NCBI RefSeq assembly: GCF_900105245.1
Contig: NZ_FNSZ01000001.1
Span: forward strand, 5,702,001-5,766,000
Length of the DNA: 64,000 nucleotides
Source: Streptomyces sp. 1222.5
Lineage (GTDB): Bacteria > Actinomycetota > Actinomycetes > Streptomycetales > Streptomycetaceae
Direction: 5' to 3'
The position numbers and the translations under genes are program-made. Positions 44,855-53,479 of this stretch are shown piece by piece. Position 1 is the first letter of the stretch, and each line of letters starts with the position of its first letter. Below the pieces are notes generated by a model. The model was not told the DNA's origin, searched no databases, and was given only the letters and a program-made list of their open reading frames with translations.

Positions 44855-45760
44855 ATGTCCGTCCGTGAACTGGTGGTCCTCGGCACCGCCAGCCAGGTCC
44901 CGACCCGGCACCGCAACCACAACGGCTATCTGCTGCGGTGGGACGGCGAGGGCCTCCTCTTCGACCCCGGCGAGGGTACGCAGCGGCAGATGCTGCGCGC
45001 CGGGGTCGCCGCCCACGACCTGAACCGGATCTGCGTCACGCACTTCCACGGGGACCACTCCCTGGGTCTCGCCGGGGTCATCCAGCGGATCAACCTCGAC
45101 CAGGTGCCGCACGAGGTCACCGCGCACTACCCGCGCTCCGGGCAGCGCTTCTTCGACCGCCTGCGCTACTCCACGGCCTACCGGGAGACGGTCGGCATCA
45201 CCGAGGCGCCGGTCGCCGCCGACGGCATCCTCGCGGTGACGCCGTCGTACACCCTGGAGGCCCGCAGGCTGTCCCACCCGGTCGAGTCCTACGGCTACCG
45301 CCTGATCGAACCCGACGGCCGCCGCATGCTCCCCGACCGTCTCGCCGCGCACGGGATCAAGGGCCCGGACGTGGGCCGTCTGCAGCGCGAGGGCCGGATC
45401 GGGGACGTGACGCTGGAGGACGTCAGCGAGGTGCGGCGGGGGCAGCGGTTCGCGTTCGTCATGGACACCCGGCTGTGCGACGGGGTGCACGCGCTCGCGG
45501 AGGGCTGCGACCTGCTCGTCATCGAGTCGACCTTCCTGGACGAGGACACCCCGCTGGCCGTCGAGCACGGGCACCTGACGGCCGGGCAGGCCGCCGCCGT
45601 CGCCCGGGACGCGGGCGTCCGGCACCTCGTGCTCACCCACTTCAGCCAGCGCTACACCGAACCGGAGGAGTTCGAGCGGCAGGCGCGGGCGGCCGGCTTC
45701 GAGGGCGAGCTGACCGTGGCGCACGACCTGCAACGGGTCGTGGTTCCGAAACGTCGGTGA
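44855..45760 (+). CDS. rnz: Ribonuclease Z-like metallo-beta-lactamase endonuclease
   Basis: RNase Z trims the 3' trailer of tRNA precursors. The 301-residue product has LGTASQVPTRHRNHNGYLL, the metal motif THFHGDHSLGL (about residues 62-72), the LSHPVESYGYRL segment, DTRLC (Asp), STFLDED and the final histidine in LTHFSQRY. The length and motif order fit tRNase Z short form. In this window both tRNA-Ala genes lack an encoded CCA, which suits a need for this enzyme. ATG 44855 lies six bases after the HIT gene. Confidence 0.93.
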   Translation: MSVRELVVLGTASQVPTRHRNHNGYLLRWDGEGLLFDPGEGTQRQMLRAGVAAHDLNRICVTHFHGDHSLGLAGVIQRINLDQVPHEVTAHYPRSGQRFFDRLRYSTAYRETVGITEAPVAADGILAVTPSYTLEARRLSHPVESYGYRLIEPDGRRMLPDRLAAHGIKGPDVGRLQREGRIGDVTLEDVSEVRRGQRFAFVMDTRLCDGVHALAEGCDLLVIESTFLDEDTPLAVEHGHLTAGQAAAVARDAGVRHLVLTHFSQRYTEPEEFERQARAAGFEGELTVAHDLQRVVVPKRR

Positions 45761-45780
45761 GCCACCCGTACGATGCTTCG

Positions 45781-46785
45781 ATGCCCCTCCCGAAAGCAGA
45801 ACTGCACCTCCACATCGAAGGCACCCTGGAGCCGGAGCTGGCGTTCGAGCTGGCCGCCCGCAACGGGGTGACCCTGCCGTACGCGGACACGGACGAGCTC
45901 CGCAAGGCGTACGACTTCGAGGACCTCCAGTCCTTCCTGAACCTGTACTACGCACTCATGGCCGTCCTGCGCACCGAGCAGGACTTCGCCGACCTGGCGG
46001 ACGCCTACCTGGCCCGCGCCGCCGCGCAGGGCGTGCGGCACGCGGAGATCTTCTTCGACCCGCAGGCCCACCTCGCGCGGGGCGTGCCGATGGGCACGGT
46101 CGTGGAGGGGCTGTGGCGGTCGCTGGGCGCCGCCGAGGAGAACCACGGCGTCTCCACGAAGCTGATCCTGTGCTTCCTGCGGGACGAGTCCGCCGAGTCC
46201 GCGCTCGCCACCCTCGAAGCCGCCCGCCCGTACCTGGACCGGATCACCGGGATCGGCCTGGACTCCGCCGAGGTCGGGCATCCGCCGGTGAAGTTCCGCG
46301 AGGTGTACGAGGCCGCCGCCGCGCTCGGGCTGCGCCGTGTCGCGCACGCCGGTGAGGAGGGGCCGCCGGAGTACATCACCGAGGCGCTGGACGTGCTCGG
46401 TGTGGAGCGCGTCGACCACGGCCTGCGGTGCATGGAGGACCCGGCGCTGGTCGAGCGGCTGGTCCGGGACCGCGTCCCGCTCACCCTGTGCCCGTTGTCC
46501 AACGTCCGCCTGCGCACCGTCGACACCCTGGCCGACCATCCGCTGCCGGCCATGCTCGACGCCGGCCTGCTGTGCACGGTGAACTCCGACGACCCGGCGT
46601 ACTTCGGCGGGTACGCCGGTGACAACTTCACCGCCGTGCGGCAGACCCTGGGACTGACCGAGGACCGGCTGCGCGAACTGGCCCGCAACTCCTTCCTCGC
46701 CTCCTTCCTGGAGGACGACGAGGAGCGGCGCGCCCGCTACATCGCCGAGGTCGAGGCGTACGAGTTCGGGGACGCGGTCTCGTAG
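45781..46785 (+). CDS. Adenine deaminase (Aah1-like, adenosine deaminase superfamily)
   Basis: The 334-residue enzyme has PKAELHLHIEGTLEPEL (metal His-x-His), FFDPQAH, DSAEVGHPP, HAGEEGPPEYI (His and catalytic Glu), RVDHGLRC (His) and NSDDPAYFGGY (Asp). The DSAEVGHPP and SDDPAYFGGY forms are those of the adenine deaminases rather than adenosine deaminases, as I recall from characterised proteobacterial and fungal members. It would convert adenine to hypoxanthine for salvage. TACGAT ends six bases before ATG 45781; an upstream GTG (45757) overlaps the rnz stop and would add eight residues. The 3' end overlaps the convergent MFS gene by 49 bases. Confidence 0.86.
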   Translation: MPLPKAELHLHIEGTLEPELAFELAARNGVTLPYADTDELRKAYDFEDLQSFLNLYYALMAVLRTEQDFADLADAYLARAAAQGVRHAEIFFDPQAHLARGVPMGTVVEGLWRSLGAAEENHGVSTKLILCFLRDESAESALATLEAARPYLDRITGIGLDSAEVGHPPVKFREVYEAAAALGLRRVAHAGEEGPPEYITEALDVLGVERVDHGLRCMEDPALVERLVRDRVPLTLCPLSNVRLRTVDTLADHPLPAMLDAGLLCTVNSDDPAYFGGYAGDNFTAVRQTLGLTEDRLRELARNSFLASFLEDDEERRARYIAEVEAYEFGDAVS

Positions 46786-47978
46786 GCCTGCCGGGCGGCC
46801 ACGGCGGGCGTCTCCACCGGGACCTGCACGACCGGGAGTTCCACGACCGGCACGGGACGCCTGCCCGTGCGCAGCGCCACCGCCGTCATCGGCACGGCGA
46901 TCAGCAGCAGTCCGGCGCCGAGCAGCAGTCCCATGCCCGGGAATCCCGCCCAGCCGGCGAGCAGACTGCCGGCCAGCGGCCCCGCCGCGGTGCCCAGGGA
47001 GGACGCCGAGCCGACCAGGACCGCCCAGCGGCCACGCGGGTCCAGCGAGGCGGCGAGTCCGATGACGTACGACAGCACGACCGGGTAGACCAGGTTCCAG
47101 GAGATCTCGCCGGCCGCGAAGGCCGGCAGGTCCGTCGCCGAGGCGCTGAGCGCGATGCAGGCGGCGATGAGCGCCGTGCCGCCGCCGATGGGCAGCGCGC
47201 GGCCGAGGCGCGGGCCGAGCGCGCCCGCGCCCAGCACGCCGAGCAGTCCGGCGCCCAGCGCGATCGCGAACACCGCGCCGACGGTGACCTCGGTGAGGTG
47301 GGCCTGGGCGAGGCCGATCCGGCCGCTGACGCCCCACAGGGAGTTCTGGGCGAGGGACCAGCAGGGCATGGCGGCGGCGAGCAGCAGGCCGGCCCGGGGG
47401 TGGGGGAGACGGCCGTACCCGGCGGAGGTGCGGGCCGGTGCGGTACGGGCCGGCAGGCGGCCGGTGAACGGCCAGACGGCGAGCGCGGTCAGCGCGACGG
47501 CGGCCAGGGGGAGCCCGTGGCCCGGACCGAGGTGCGGGATCGTCAGGTAGAGGGCGCCGGCGAGGGCGGAGACACCGAGCAGGCCGAGGGTGGTGACGCG
47601 GTGCGGGTCCCGGTGGGCGGCGATGCCGCTCGCGGCGACCGCCGTGACCGTGCCGGACCCGAATCCGCCGAGGAGCGCGCCCGCGACGACGGCGGGCACG
47701 GCGCCCGTGACGGCGGCACCGCCGTAGCCGAGGAAGGCGGACGCGAGACCGGCGCGGGCGAGTGCCCGGGGTCCGAACCGGTCCACCCGGGACGCCAACA
47801 GGAAGCCCGCCGCCGCCGAACTCAGCAGCAGGGCACTGCCGATTGCCCCGGCCTGGGTGGCGGTGAGCGGGAGTCCGCTGTCGAGTCTGCCGACGGTGGT
47901 CGGCAGCAGATACGGGGCGAGATACCCGGCCGTGAAAAGGGCGACGAGGGGCCAGGGCAGGGTGCGGGCGGGCGACAC
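46737..47978 (-). CDS. MFS transporter, divergent from the glucarate operon
   Basis: A 413-residue major facilitator protein with about 12 hydrophobic helices. The segment LLASRVDRFGPRALARAGL carries the usual loop 2-3 motif with Asp and Arg. GTG 47978 is preceded by GGAA with good spacing. It is divergent from kdgD across a 306-base control region, so a role in uptake of glucarate or a related acid is possible, though many such transporters belong to other groups. The short C-terminal tail after the last helix is Val/Pro-rich. The 3' end overlaps the adenine deaminase gene tail to tail. Confidence 0.85.
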   Translation of the reverse strand: MSPARTLPWPLVALFTAGYLAPYLLPTTVGRLDSGLPLTATQAGAIGSALLLSSAAAGFLLASRVDRFGPRALARAGLASAFLGYGGAAVTGAVPAVVAGALLGGFGSGTVTAVAASGIAAHRDPHRVTTLGLLGVSALAGALYLTIPHLGPGHGLPLAAVALTALAVWPFTGRLPARTAPARTSAGYGRLPHPRAGLLLAAAMPCWSLAQNSLWGVSGRIGLAQAHLTEVTVGAVFAIALGAGLLGVLGAGALGPRLGRALPIGGGTALIAACIALSASATDLPAFAAGEISWNLVYPVVLSYVIGLAASLDPRGRWAVLVGSASSLGTAAGPLAGSLLAGWAGFPGMGLLLGAGLLLIAVPMTAVALRTGRRPVPVVELPVVQVPVETPAVAARQAYETASPNSYASTSAM

Positions 47979-48166
47979 GGGCGTTCCAGGGCAGGCGAAA
48001 GGAGCGAGGCTCAAGAAGGAGGGGGAAGGGCGACGACCGTCGACGGACAGGAACGCGCGAGCAAGTTGTATCAAGCACGCGGTTCCGGAAGAAGATCGGG
48101 GGGTGTGATCCGGGTCACTCTCGTGTTTGAGGGTTTCCGGGTCGGGTAGAAGGCGCCGACTTTCGA

Positions 48167-48198
48167 GGCTCCACCCGCTCAGCGCGGGTGGGGCCTTT
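48167..48198 (+). terminator. Hairpin with T run in the MFS-kdgD intergenic region
   Basis: GGCTCCACCCGC pairs with GCGGGTGGGGCC (one T-G pair) and is followed by TTT. It lies between two divergent genes, so it is not the end of an annotated gene; it may stop a short RNA or protect kdgD from upstream transcription. Confidence 0.6.
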
Positions 48199-48211
48199 CG
48201 TGTGTCCGCCA

Positions 48212-48241
48212 TTGACGGCCGACCGTCCGTGTATCTAGCCT
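48212..48241 (+). promoter_or_regulatory. kdgD: kdgD promoter
   Basis: TTGACG (48212-48217) and TAGCCT (48236-48241) are spaced by 18 bases, some 40 bases before the kdgD start. Confidence 0.65.
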
Positions 48242-48247
48242 CTGTTC

Positions 48248-48270
48248 TCATACGTGGACGATATTCATAA
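48248..48270 (+). promoter_or_regulatory. Candidate operator of the glucarate operon
   Basis: TCATACGTGGACGATATTCATAA lies between the -10 box and the ribosome binding site. It is much more AT-rich than its surroundings and contains imperfect inverted halves (TACGT..ATATTCATA), so a GntR- or IclR-type repressor may bind here. Confidence 0.4.
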
Positions 48271-48284
48271 GGGGAGATGGTCCG

Positions 48285-49232
48285 GTGGGCGGCGACCCGG
48301 CTCCGCAGAACGTGGCGCGGCGACTGCGGGAGGGGATGGCGCGAGGCGTGCTGTCCTTCCCCCTCACCGCCTTCCATGAGGACGGCTCCCTCGACCCCGA
48401 CGGCTTCCGGGCGCACGTCGCCGAGCGGCTCGCCGCCGGATGCGGCGCCGTCTTCCCGGCCTGCGGCACCGGCGAGTTCTTCTCGCTGGACGAGGACGAG
48501 TACCGGACGGTCGTCGGCGTCACCGTCGAGGAGGCGGCCGGACGGGTGCCCGTCGTGGCCGGCACCGGATACGGCTGGGCGCAGGCCGCCCGGTTCGCGC
48601 GGATCGCCGCGGAGGCCGGCGCCGACGCCCTGCTCGTGCTGCCGCACTACCTGGTCGAGGCCCCGCAGGACGGCCTCGCCGCGCAGCTGGAGCAGCTCGC
48701 CGCCCGCACCCCGCTGCCGCTGATCACCTATCAGCGCGGCCCGGTCGCCTACACCGCCGCGTCGTTGCGGCGCATCGCGCGCCTCCCGAACGTCGTCGGT
48801 CTCAAGGACGGGCACAGCGACCTCGACCGGCTCCAGCGCCTCACCCTCGCCGCCCCCGACGGCTTCCTCTTCTTCAACGGCGCCGCCACCGCCGAGATCC
48901 AGGCCCGCGCCTACGCCGCCGTCGGCGTCCCCGCCTACTCCTCCGCCGTGCACGCCTTCGCGCCCGAGATCGCCGGCGCCTTCTTCACCGCGCTCCGCGA
49001 CGGGGACCACGGCGGTGTCGACAAGCTGCTGCGCGCCTTCTACGTCCCCTTCGTCGAACTCCGCGACCGCGCGCCCGGCTACGCCGTGTCCCTGGTGAAG
49101 GCGGCGGCCCGGCTCCGCGGGCAGCGGGTCGGGCCCGTGCGCGCCCCGCTCACCGAGCCCTCGCCCGGCGACCTCGCCGCCCTGAAGACCCTCCTCGCCG
49201 CCGGACTCGACCTCGTGGGAGCCGCCCTGTGA
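48285..49232 (+). CDS. kdgD: 5-dehydro-4-deoxyglucarate dehydratase
   Basis: This DapA-superfamily enzyme converts 5-dehydro-4-deoxyglucarate to 2-oxoglutarate semialdehyde, water and CO2. The 315-residue product has FPLTAFHEDGSLD, ACGTGEFFSL, the TYQRGPVAYT segment and the Schiff-base lysine in VVGLKDGHSDLDR (about residue 175). These KDGDH-type motifs, and the following glucarate dehydratase gene, separate it from dihydrodipicolinate synthases. GTG 48285 follows GGGGAGA. The next gene starts on its stop (GTGA). Confidence 0.93.
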   Translation: MGGDPAPQNVARRLREGMARGVLSFPLTAFHEDGSLDPDGFRAHVAERLAAGCGAVFPACGTGEFFSLDEDEYRTVVGVTVEEAAGRVPVVAGTGYGWAQAARFARIAAEAGADALLVLPHYLVEAPQDGLAAQLEQLAARTPLPLITYQRGPVAYTAASLRRIARLPNVVGLKDGHSDLDRLQRLTLAAPDGFLFFNGAATAEIQARAYAAVGVPAYSSAVHAFAPEIAGAFFTALRDGDHGGVDKLLRAFYVPFVELRDRAPGYAVSLVKAAARLRGQRVGPVRAPLTEPSPGDLAALKTLLAAGLDLVGAAL

Positions 49233-50518
49233 CCCGTGACCTGACCATCGCCGAGGTGCGGCTGACGCCGATCCTGGTCGCCGACCCGCCACTGCTCAAC
49301 ACCCAGGGGGTGCACCAGCCGTACACCCCCCGGCTGATCGTGGAGATCGTCACGGGCGACGGGACCACCGGGATCGGCGAGACGTACGGCGACACCAAGT
49401 ACCTGGAGCCGGCCCGGGCGCTGGCCGAACGACTCCCTGGCCGTTCGGTCATGGATGTGAACGGCCTCTTCGCGTTGGACCTCGCGGTCGACGCCTCCCG
49501 GGTCAGGGAGACCGTCGACGCCGGCGGGCTGCGCGGGGTGCAGAGCGCCGACAAGCTGCGGCTGTCCGTGCTGTCCGCGTTCGAGGTCGCCTGCCTGGAC
49601 GCCCAGGGCAAGGCGCTCGGGCTGCCCGTGCACGCGCTCCTCGGCGGCCGGCTCCGCGACACCGTCGAGTACAGCGCCTACCTCTTCTACAAGTGGGCCC
49701 ACCACCCCGCGGACGCCGCGGCCGGCCCGGACGAGTGGGGCGCCGCCCTGGACCCGGCCGGAATCGTCGCGCAGGCACGGGAGTTGCAACGGCGGCACGG
49801 CTTCGGCTCGTTCAAGCTCAAGGGCGGCGTCTTCCCGCCCGACCAGGAGGTCGCGGCCGTCCGCGCCCTCGCCGGGGCCTTCCCGGGGCACCCGCTGCGC
49901 CTCGACCCCAACGGCGCCTGGTCGGTCGCGACCTCGCTGGAGGTGGCCGCCGAACTCGGGGACGTCCTGGAGTACCTGGAGGACCCCACGCTCGGCACGC
50001 CCGCCATGGCCGAGGTCTCGGCGGGTACCGACGTCCCCCTCGCCACCAACATGTGCGTGACCACCTTCGGCGAGATCGCGGAGGCGTTCACGAAGGACGC
50101 CGTCCAGGTCGTCCTCTCCGACCACCACTACTGGGGCGGCCTGCGCAACACCCGGCACCTCGCCGCGATCTGCGCCGCCTTCGGCGTCGGGGTGTCCATG
50201 CACTCCAACACCCATCTCGGCATCAGCCTCGCCGCCATGACCCACGTGGCCTCGACCGTGCCGAACCTCCACCACGCCTGCGACTCCCACTACCCCTGGC
50301 AGTCGGAGGACGTCCTCACCGAGCGGCTCGCCTTCACCGGCGGCCGGGTCGCGGTGCCCGACGGGCCGGGGCTGGGCGTCGAACTCGACCGGGACGAACT
50401 GGCCCGGCTGCACCGGCGGTGGGCCGAGGACGACGGCTCCCTGCGGGACCGGGACGACGCGGCGGCCATGCGCGCGGGCGAACCGGGGTGGCACACACCG
50501 GTGATGCCCCGCTGGTGA
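49229..50518 (+). CDS. gudD: D-glucarate dehydratase (enolase superfamily)
   Basis: It dehydrates D-glucarate (or L-idarate) to 5-dehydro-4-deoxyglucarate, the substrate of the enzyme encoded just upstream. The 429-residue product shows the enolase-superfamily GlucD pattern: SFKLKGG (catalytic Lys-x-Lys), RLDPNGAW and YLEDPT (metal ligands), ATNMCVT, LSDHHYWGG and MHSNTHLGIS (catalytic His-Asp region). It starts on the GTGA overlap with kdgD, so the two are co-translated. Together they take glucarate to 2-oxoglutarate semialdehyde; the final dehydrogenase is not in the window. Confidence 0.94.
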   Translation: MTRDLTIAEVRLTPILVADPPLLNTQGVHQPYTPRLIVEIVTGDGTTGIGETYGDTKYLEPARALAERLPGRSVMDVNGLFALDLAVDASRVRETVDAGGLRGVQSADKLRLSVLSAFEVACLDAQGKALGLPVHALLGGRLRDTVEYSAYLFYKWAHHPADAAAGPDEWGAALDPAGIVAQARELQRRHGFGSFKLKGGVFPPDQEVAAVRALAGAFPGHPLRLDPNGAWSVATSLEVAAELGDVLEYLEDPTLGTPAMAEVSAGTDVPLATNMCVTTFGEIAEAFTKDAVQVVLSDHHYWGGLRNTRHLAAICAAFGVGVSMHSNTHLGISLAAMTHVASTVPNLHHACDSHYPWQSEDVLTERLAFTGGRVAVPDGPGLGVELDRDELARLHRRWAEDDGSLRDRDDAAAMRAGEPGWHTPVMPRW

Positions 50519-50592
50519 CGGGCACCACGGGCGATTCCGGGGGGTGACCTGGTGCACACTGGCCAGAACCGCACCACGTTATGGAGCGCACC

Positions 50593-51750
50593 GTGACCCC
50601 CTCGCACACCGTCGCCGGAGAGGAACCGGACCATCTGACGCCCGCCACGCGCTGCCGGGCCCAGATCGACCCGCTGACCGCGCTGCGCGCCCCGGACGAC
50701 CCACCCTGGGACGTCTGCCTGACGGGCACGGTCTTCCTCGACATCGTCTTCACCGGCCTGGACTCGGCGCCGGTGCGCGGTACCGAGTCCTGGGCCCGGG
50801 GCATGGGCTCCAGCCCCGGCGGGGTCGCCAACATGGCCGCCGCCCTGGCCCGCCTCGGCCTGCGCACCCTCCTCGCCGCGGCCTTCGGCGACGACCACTA
50901 CGGCGAGTACTGCTGGGACGCCCTCGCACAGGGCGAGGGCATCGACCTGTCCGCCTCGCGGACCGTCCCCGGCTGGCACTCGCCGGTGACCGTCTCCATG
51001 GCGTACGAGGGCGAACGCACGATGGTGTCGCACGGGCACGAGCCGCCGCCGGAGGCCGTGCTCGTCCAGCAGGGCGCGCCGGACTTCCCGCCCCGTGCCC
51101 GGGCGGCCGTCGCCTCCCTGACACCGGGCCGCCGCGCCCCGTGGATCGCGCGGGCCGCCCGCGCAGGCACCCGGATCTTCGCCGACGTCGGCTGGGACGA
51201 GACCGGGGCGTGGGACCTGCGCGGACTGGCCGACCTGGAGCACTGCGAGGCCTTCCTGCCGAACGCGGAGGAGGCGAAGCGGTACACCGGCGCCCACTGC
51301 CCGCGGGAGGCCGCGCACGCGCTGACCGAGCACGTGCCGGTGGCCGTGGTGACCCTGGGGTCCGAGGGGGCGTACGCGGTGGACCGGCGCACCGGGGAGA
51401 CGGCCGAGGTGCCGGCGATCGCCGTGGAGGCGCTGGACCCGACGGGGGCGGGCGACGTGTTCGTCGCCGGGTTCATGACGGGCTCCCTGGCGGGGTGGCC
51501 GCTGGCGGACCGGCTGGCCTTCGCCGGGCTCACGGCCGCCCTGTCGGTGCAGGAGTTCGGGGGGTCCCTGTCCGCGCCGGGATGGTCGGAGATCGGGGCG
51601 TGGTGGCGGCGGGTGCAGTCCGTGGAGGGCCAGGACCCGGCGGCGCTGCGCCGGTACGCGTTCCTGGAGGGGCTGGTGCCGGAGGAACTGGACCGGCCCT
51701 GGCCGCTCGCCCGGGCGGTGCCGACCATCGGGTTCCGCCGGTCCGGCTGA
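50593..51750 (+). CDS. PfkB family carbohydrate kinase
   Basis: The 385-residue protein has the ribokinase fold: LTGTVFLDIVFTGLD, the GGVANMAAALARLGL segment (PfkB signature 1) and the anion-hole motif DPTGAGDVFVAGF (signature 2, catalytic Asp). It is longer than typical members, with about 45 extra residues at the N-terminus. GTG 50593 is preferred over ATG 50581 because GGAG sits six bases upstream of it. The gene lies 74 bases downstream of gudD; the substrate is not known and membership in the same operon is uncertain. A kinase is not needed for the KDGD route, so it may serve another sugar. Confidence 0.85.
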   Translation: MTPSHTVAGEEPDHLTPATRCRAQIDPLTALRAPDDPPWDVCLTGTVFLDIVFTGLDSAPVRGTESWARGMGSSPGGVANMAAALARLGLRTLLAAAFGDDHYGEYCWDALAQGEGIDLSASRTVPGWHSPVTVSMAYEGERTMVSHGHEPPPEAVLVQQGAPDFPPRARAAVASLTPGRRAPWIARAARAGTRIFADVGWDETGAWDLRGLADLEHCEAFLPNAEEAKRYTGAHCPREAAHALTEHVPVAVVTLGSEGAYAVDRRTGETAEVPAIAVEALDPTGAGDVFVAGFMTGSLAGWPLADRLAFAGLTAALSVQEFGGSLSAPGWSEIGAWWRRVQSVEGQDPAALRRYAFLEGLVPEELDRPWPLARAVPTIGFRRSG

Positions 51751-51880
51751 GCGGGCCGGACGGCGGCCGGCGGAAAAGTCCTACAGGCTTGTCGGTCCAC
51801 CGTCGTACCCTGGAACGGCGAGGCCGCCCTCAGCCATGCGGCCGTGACGAGGAGGAAGCGCAGGCCTTCAGCGCCGGCCC

Positions 51881-52960
51881 ATGACACAGACACCCACAGC
51901 CCAGACCCCCGCGCAGGAGCGGGCGAGAGCGCAACTGACCGTCCCCGCCCAGCACCCCATGGTGACCGTGCTGGGTTCCGGCGACTCCCTCCTGCGCGTG
52001 ATCGAGAGGGCCTTCCCGGCAGCCGACATCCATGTCCGGGGCAATGAGATCAGCGCGGTCGGCGACCCCCGGGACGTCGCCCTCATTTCGCGCGTGTTCG
52101 ACGAGATGATGCTGGTGCTCCGCACCGGGCAGCCGATGACGGAGGACGCAGTGGAACGCTCGATCGCCATGCTCAAGGCGAGCGAGAACGGGACGAGCGA
52201 CGGGCCGGAGACCCCGGCCGAGGTACTGACGCAGAACATCCTGTCCTCGCGGGGCCGCACGATCCGCCCGAAGACCCTCAACCAGAAGCGGTACGTCGAC
52301 GCGATCGACAAGCACACGATCGTCTTCGGCATCGGCCCGGCCGGTACCGGAAAGACCTACCTGGCCATGGCCAAGGCCGTCCAGGCCCTGCAGTCCAAGC
52401 AGGTCAACCGCATCATCCTGACCCGTCCCGCGGTCGAGGCCGGCGAGCGGCTGGGCTTCCTGCCCGGCACGCTCTACGAGAAGATCGACCCCTACCTGCG
52501 CCCGCTGTACGACGCGCTGCACGACATGCTCGACCCCGACTCCATCCCGCGGCTCATGGCCGCCGGGACCATCGAGGTCGCGCCGCTCGCCTACATGCGC
52601 GGACGCACGCTCAACGACGCCTTCATCATCCTGGACGAGGCCCAGAACACGAGCCCCGAGCAGATGAAGATGTTCCTCACCCGCCTCGGTTTCGACTCGA
52701 AGATCGTGATCACCGGTGACGTGACGCAGGTCGACCTGCCGAACGGCACCAAGTCCGGTCTGCGGCAGGTGCAGGAGATCCTGGAGGGCGTGGAGGACGT
52801 CCACTTCTCCCGGCTGTCGTCCCACGATGTCGTACGGCACAAGCTGGTGGGCCGTATCGTCGACGCGTACGAGTTGTACGACAGCAAGCACGGCACCGAG
52901 AACGGCACCCACAAGGGCGGCCGCGGCAGAACCGGTGCCAAGGCTCCCAAGGGGAAGTAG
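51881..52960 (+). CDS. phoH: PhoH family ATPase
   Basis: A 359-residue P-loop protein. Walker A is GPAGTGKT (about residues 150-157), Walker B is FIILDEAQNT (about 248-257), and GDVTQVDLP is the sensor region. The N-terminal 110 residues form the KH-like domain typical of PhoH that sits before ybeY. PhoH with YbeY and the CNNM/CBS protein is a widely conserved set linked to rRNA maturation and quality control. Start ATG 51881 is typical for the family; GAGGAGG lies too far upstream (about 30 bases) to serve it. Confidence 0.95.
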   Translation: MTQTPTAQTPAQERARAQLTVPAQHPMVTVLGSGDSLLRVIERAFPAADIHVRGNEISAVGDPRDVALISRVFDEMMLVLRTGQPMTEDAVERSIAMLKASENGTSDGPETPAEVLTQNILSSRGRTIRPKTLNQKRYVDAIDKHTIVFGIGPAGTGKTYLAMAKAVQALQSKQVNRIILTRPAVEAGERLGFLPGTLYEKIDPYLRPLYDALHDMLDPDSIPRLMAAGTIEVAPLAYMRGRTLNDAFIILDEAQNTSPEQMKMFLTRLGFDSKIVITGDVTQVDLPNGTKSGLRQVQEILEGVEDVHFSRLSSHDVVRHKLVGRIVDAYELYDSKHGTENGTHKGGRGRTGAKAPKGK

Positions 52961-52972
52961 ACCAGCACGACC

Positions 52973-53470
52973 ATGTCGATCGACGTCAACAACGAGTCCG
53001 GCACCGAGGTCGACGAGCAGGCGATCCTCGACATCGCCCGCTACGCGCTCGCTCGGATGCGCATCCACCCGCTGTCCGAGCTCTCGGTGATCGTCGTGGA
53101 CGAAGACGCGATGGAGCAGCTGCACATCCAGTGGATGGACCTGCCCGGGCCGACCGATGTCATGTCGTTCCCGATGGACGAGCTGCGGCCGCCCACCAAG
53201 GACGACGACGAGCCGCCGCAGGGGCTGCTCGGCGACATCGTGCTGTGCCCGGAGGTCGCCACCAAGCAGGGGGCCGAGGCGCCCACGCAGCACTCCATGG
53301 ACGAGGAGCTCCAGCTGCTCACCGTCCACGGGGTGCTGCACCTGCTCGGGTACGACCACGAGGAGCCCGACGAGAAGGCCGAGATGTTCGGGCTCCAGGC
53401 CGCCATCGTGGACGGGTGGCGGTCCGAGCACGGGCTGACCGGGCCGTCCCCGGCGCCGACCGTCTCGTAA
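52973..53470 (+). CDS. ybeY: Endoribonuclease YbeY
   Basis: YbeY is a zinc metallo-endoribonuclease needed for 16S rRNA 3'-end processing and 70S quality control. The 165-residue product has the metal-binding HGVLHLLGYDHEEPDE (about residues 117-132) and the upstream segment TDVMSFPMDE. It starts 12 bases after phoH and ends ten bases before the CNNM/CBS gene, so all three are one operon. Confidence 0.97.
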   Translation: MSIDVNNESGTEVDEQAILDIARYALARMRIHPLSELSVIVVDEDAMEQLHIQWMDLPGPTDVMSFPMDELRPPTKDDDEPPQGLLGDIVLCPEVATKQGAEAPTQHSMDEELQLLTVHGVLHLLGYDHEEPDEKAEMFGLQAAIVDGWRSEHGLTGPSPAPTVS

Positions 53471-53479
53471 GCGGGCGGC

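Noticed and set aside
41324..45955. 1543-codon open frame opposite the tricorn, HIT and RNase Z genes
   Set aside because: It spans three well-supported genes and its composition is low-complexity, as expected for an antisense frame in GC-rich DNA.
48277..48723. Arg/Pro/Ser-rich frame overlapping the kdgD start
   Set aside because: It is a shifted frame of kdgD with biased composition; kdgD itself has a ribosome binding site and the Schiff-base lysine.
50581..50592. ATG 50581 as start of the PfkB kinase
   Set aside because: The GGAG needed for GTG 50593 lies within these codons and no binding site precedes the ATG.
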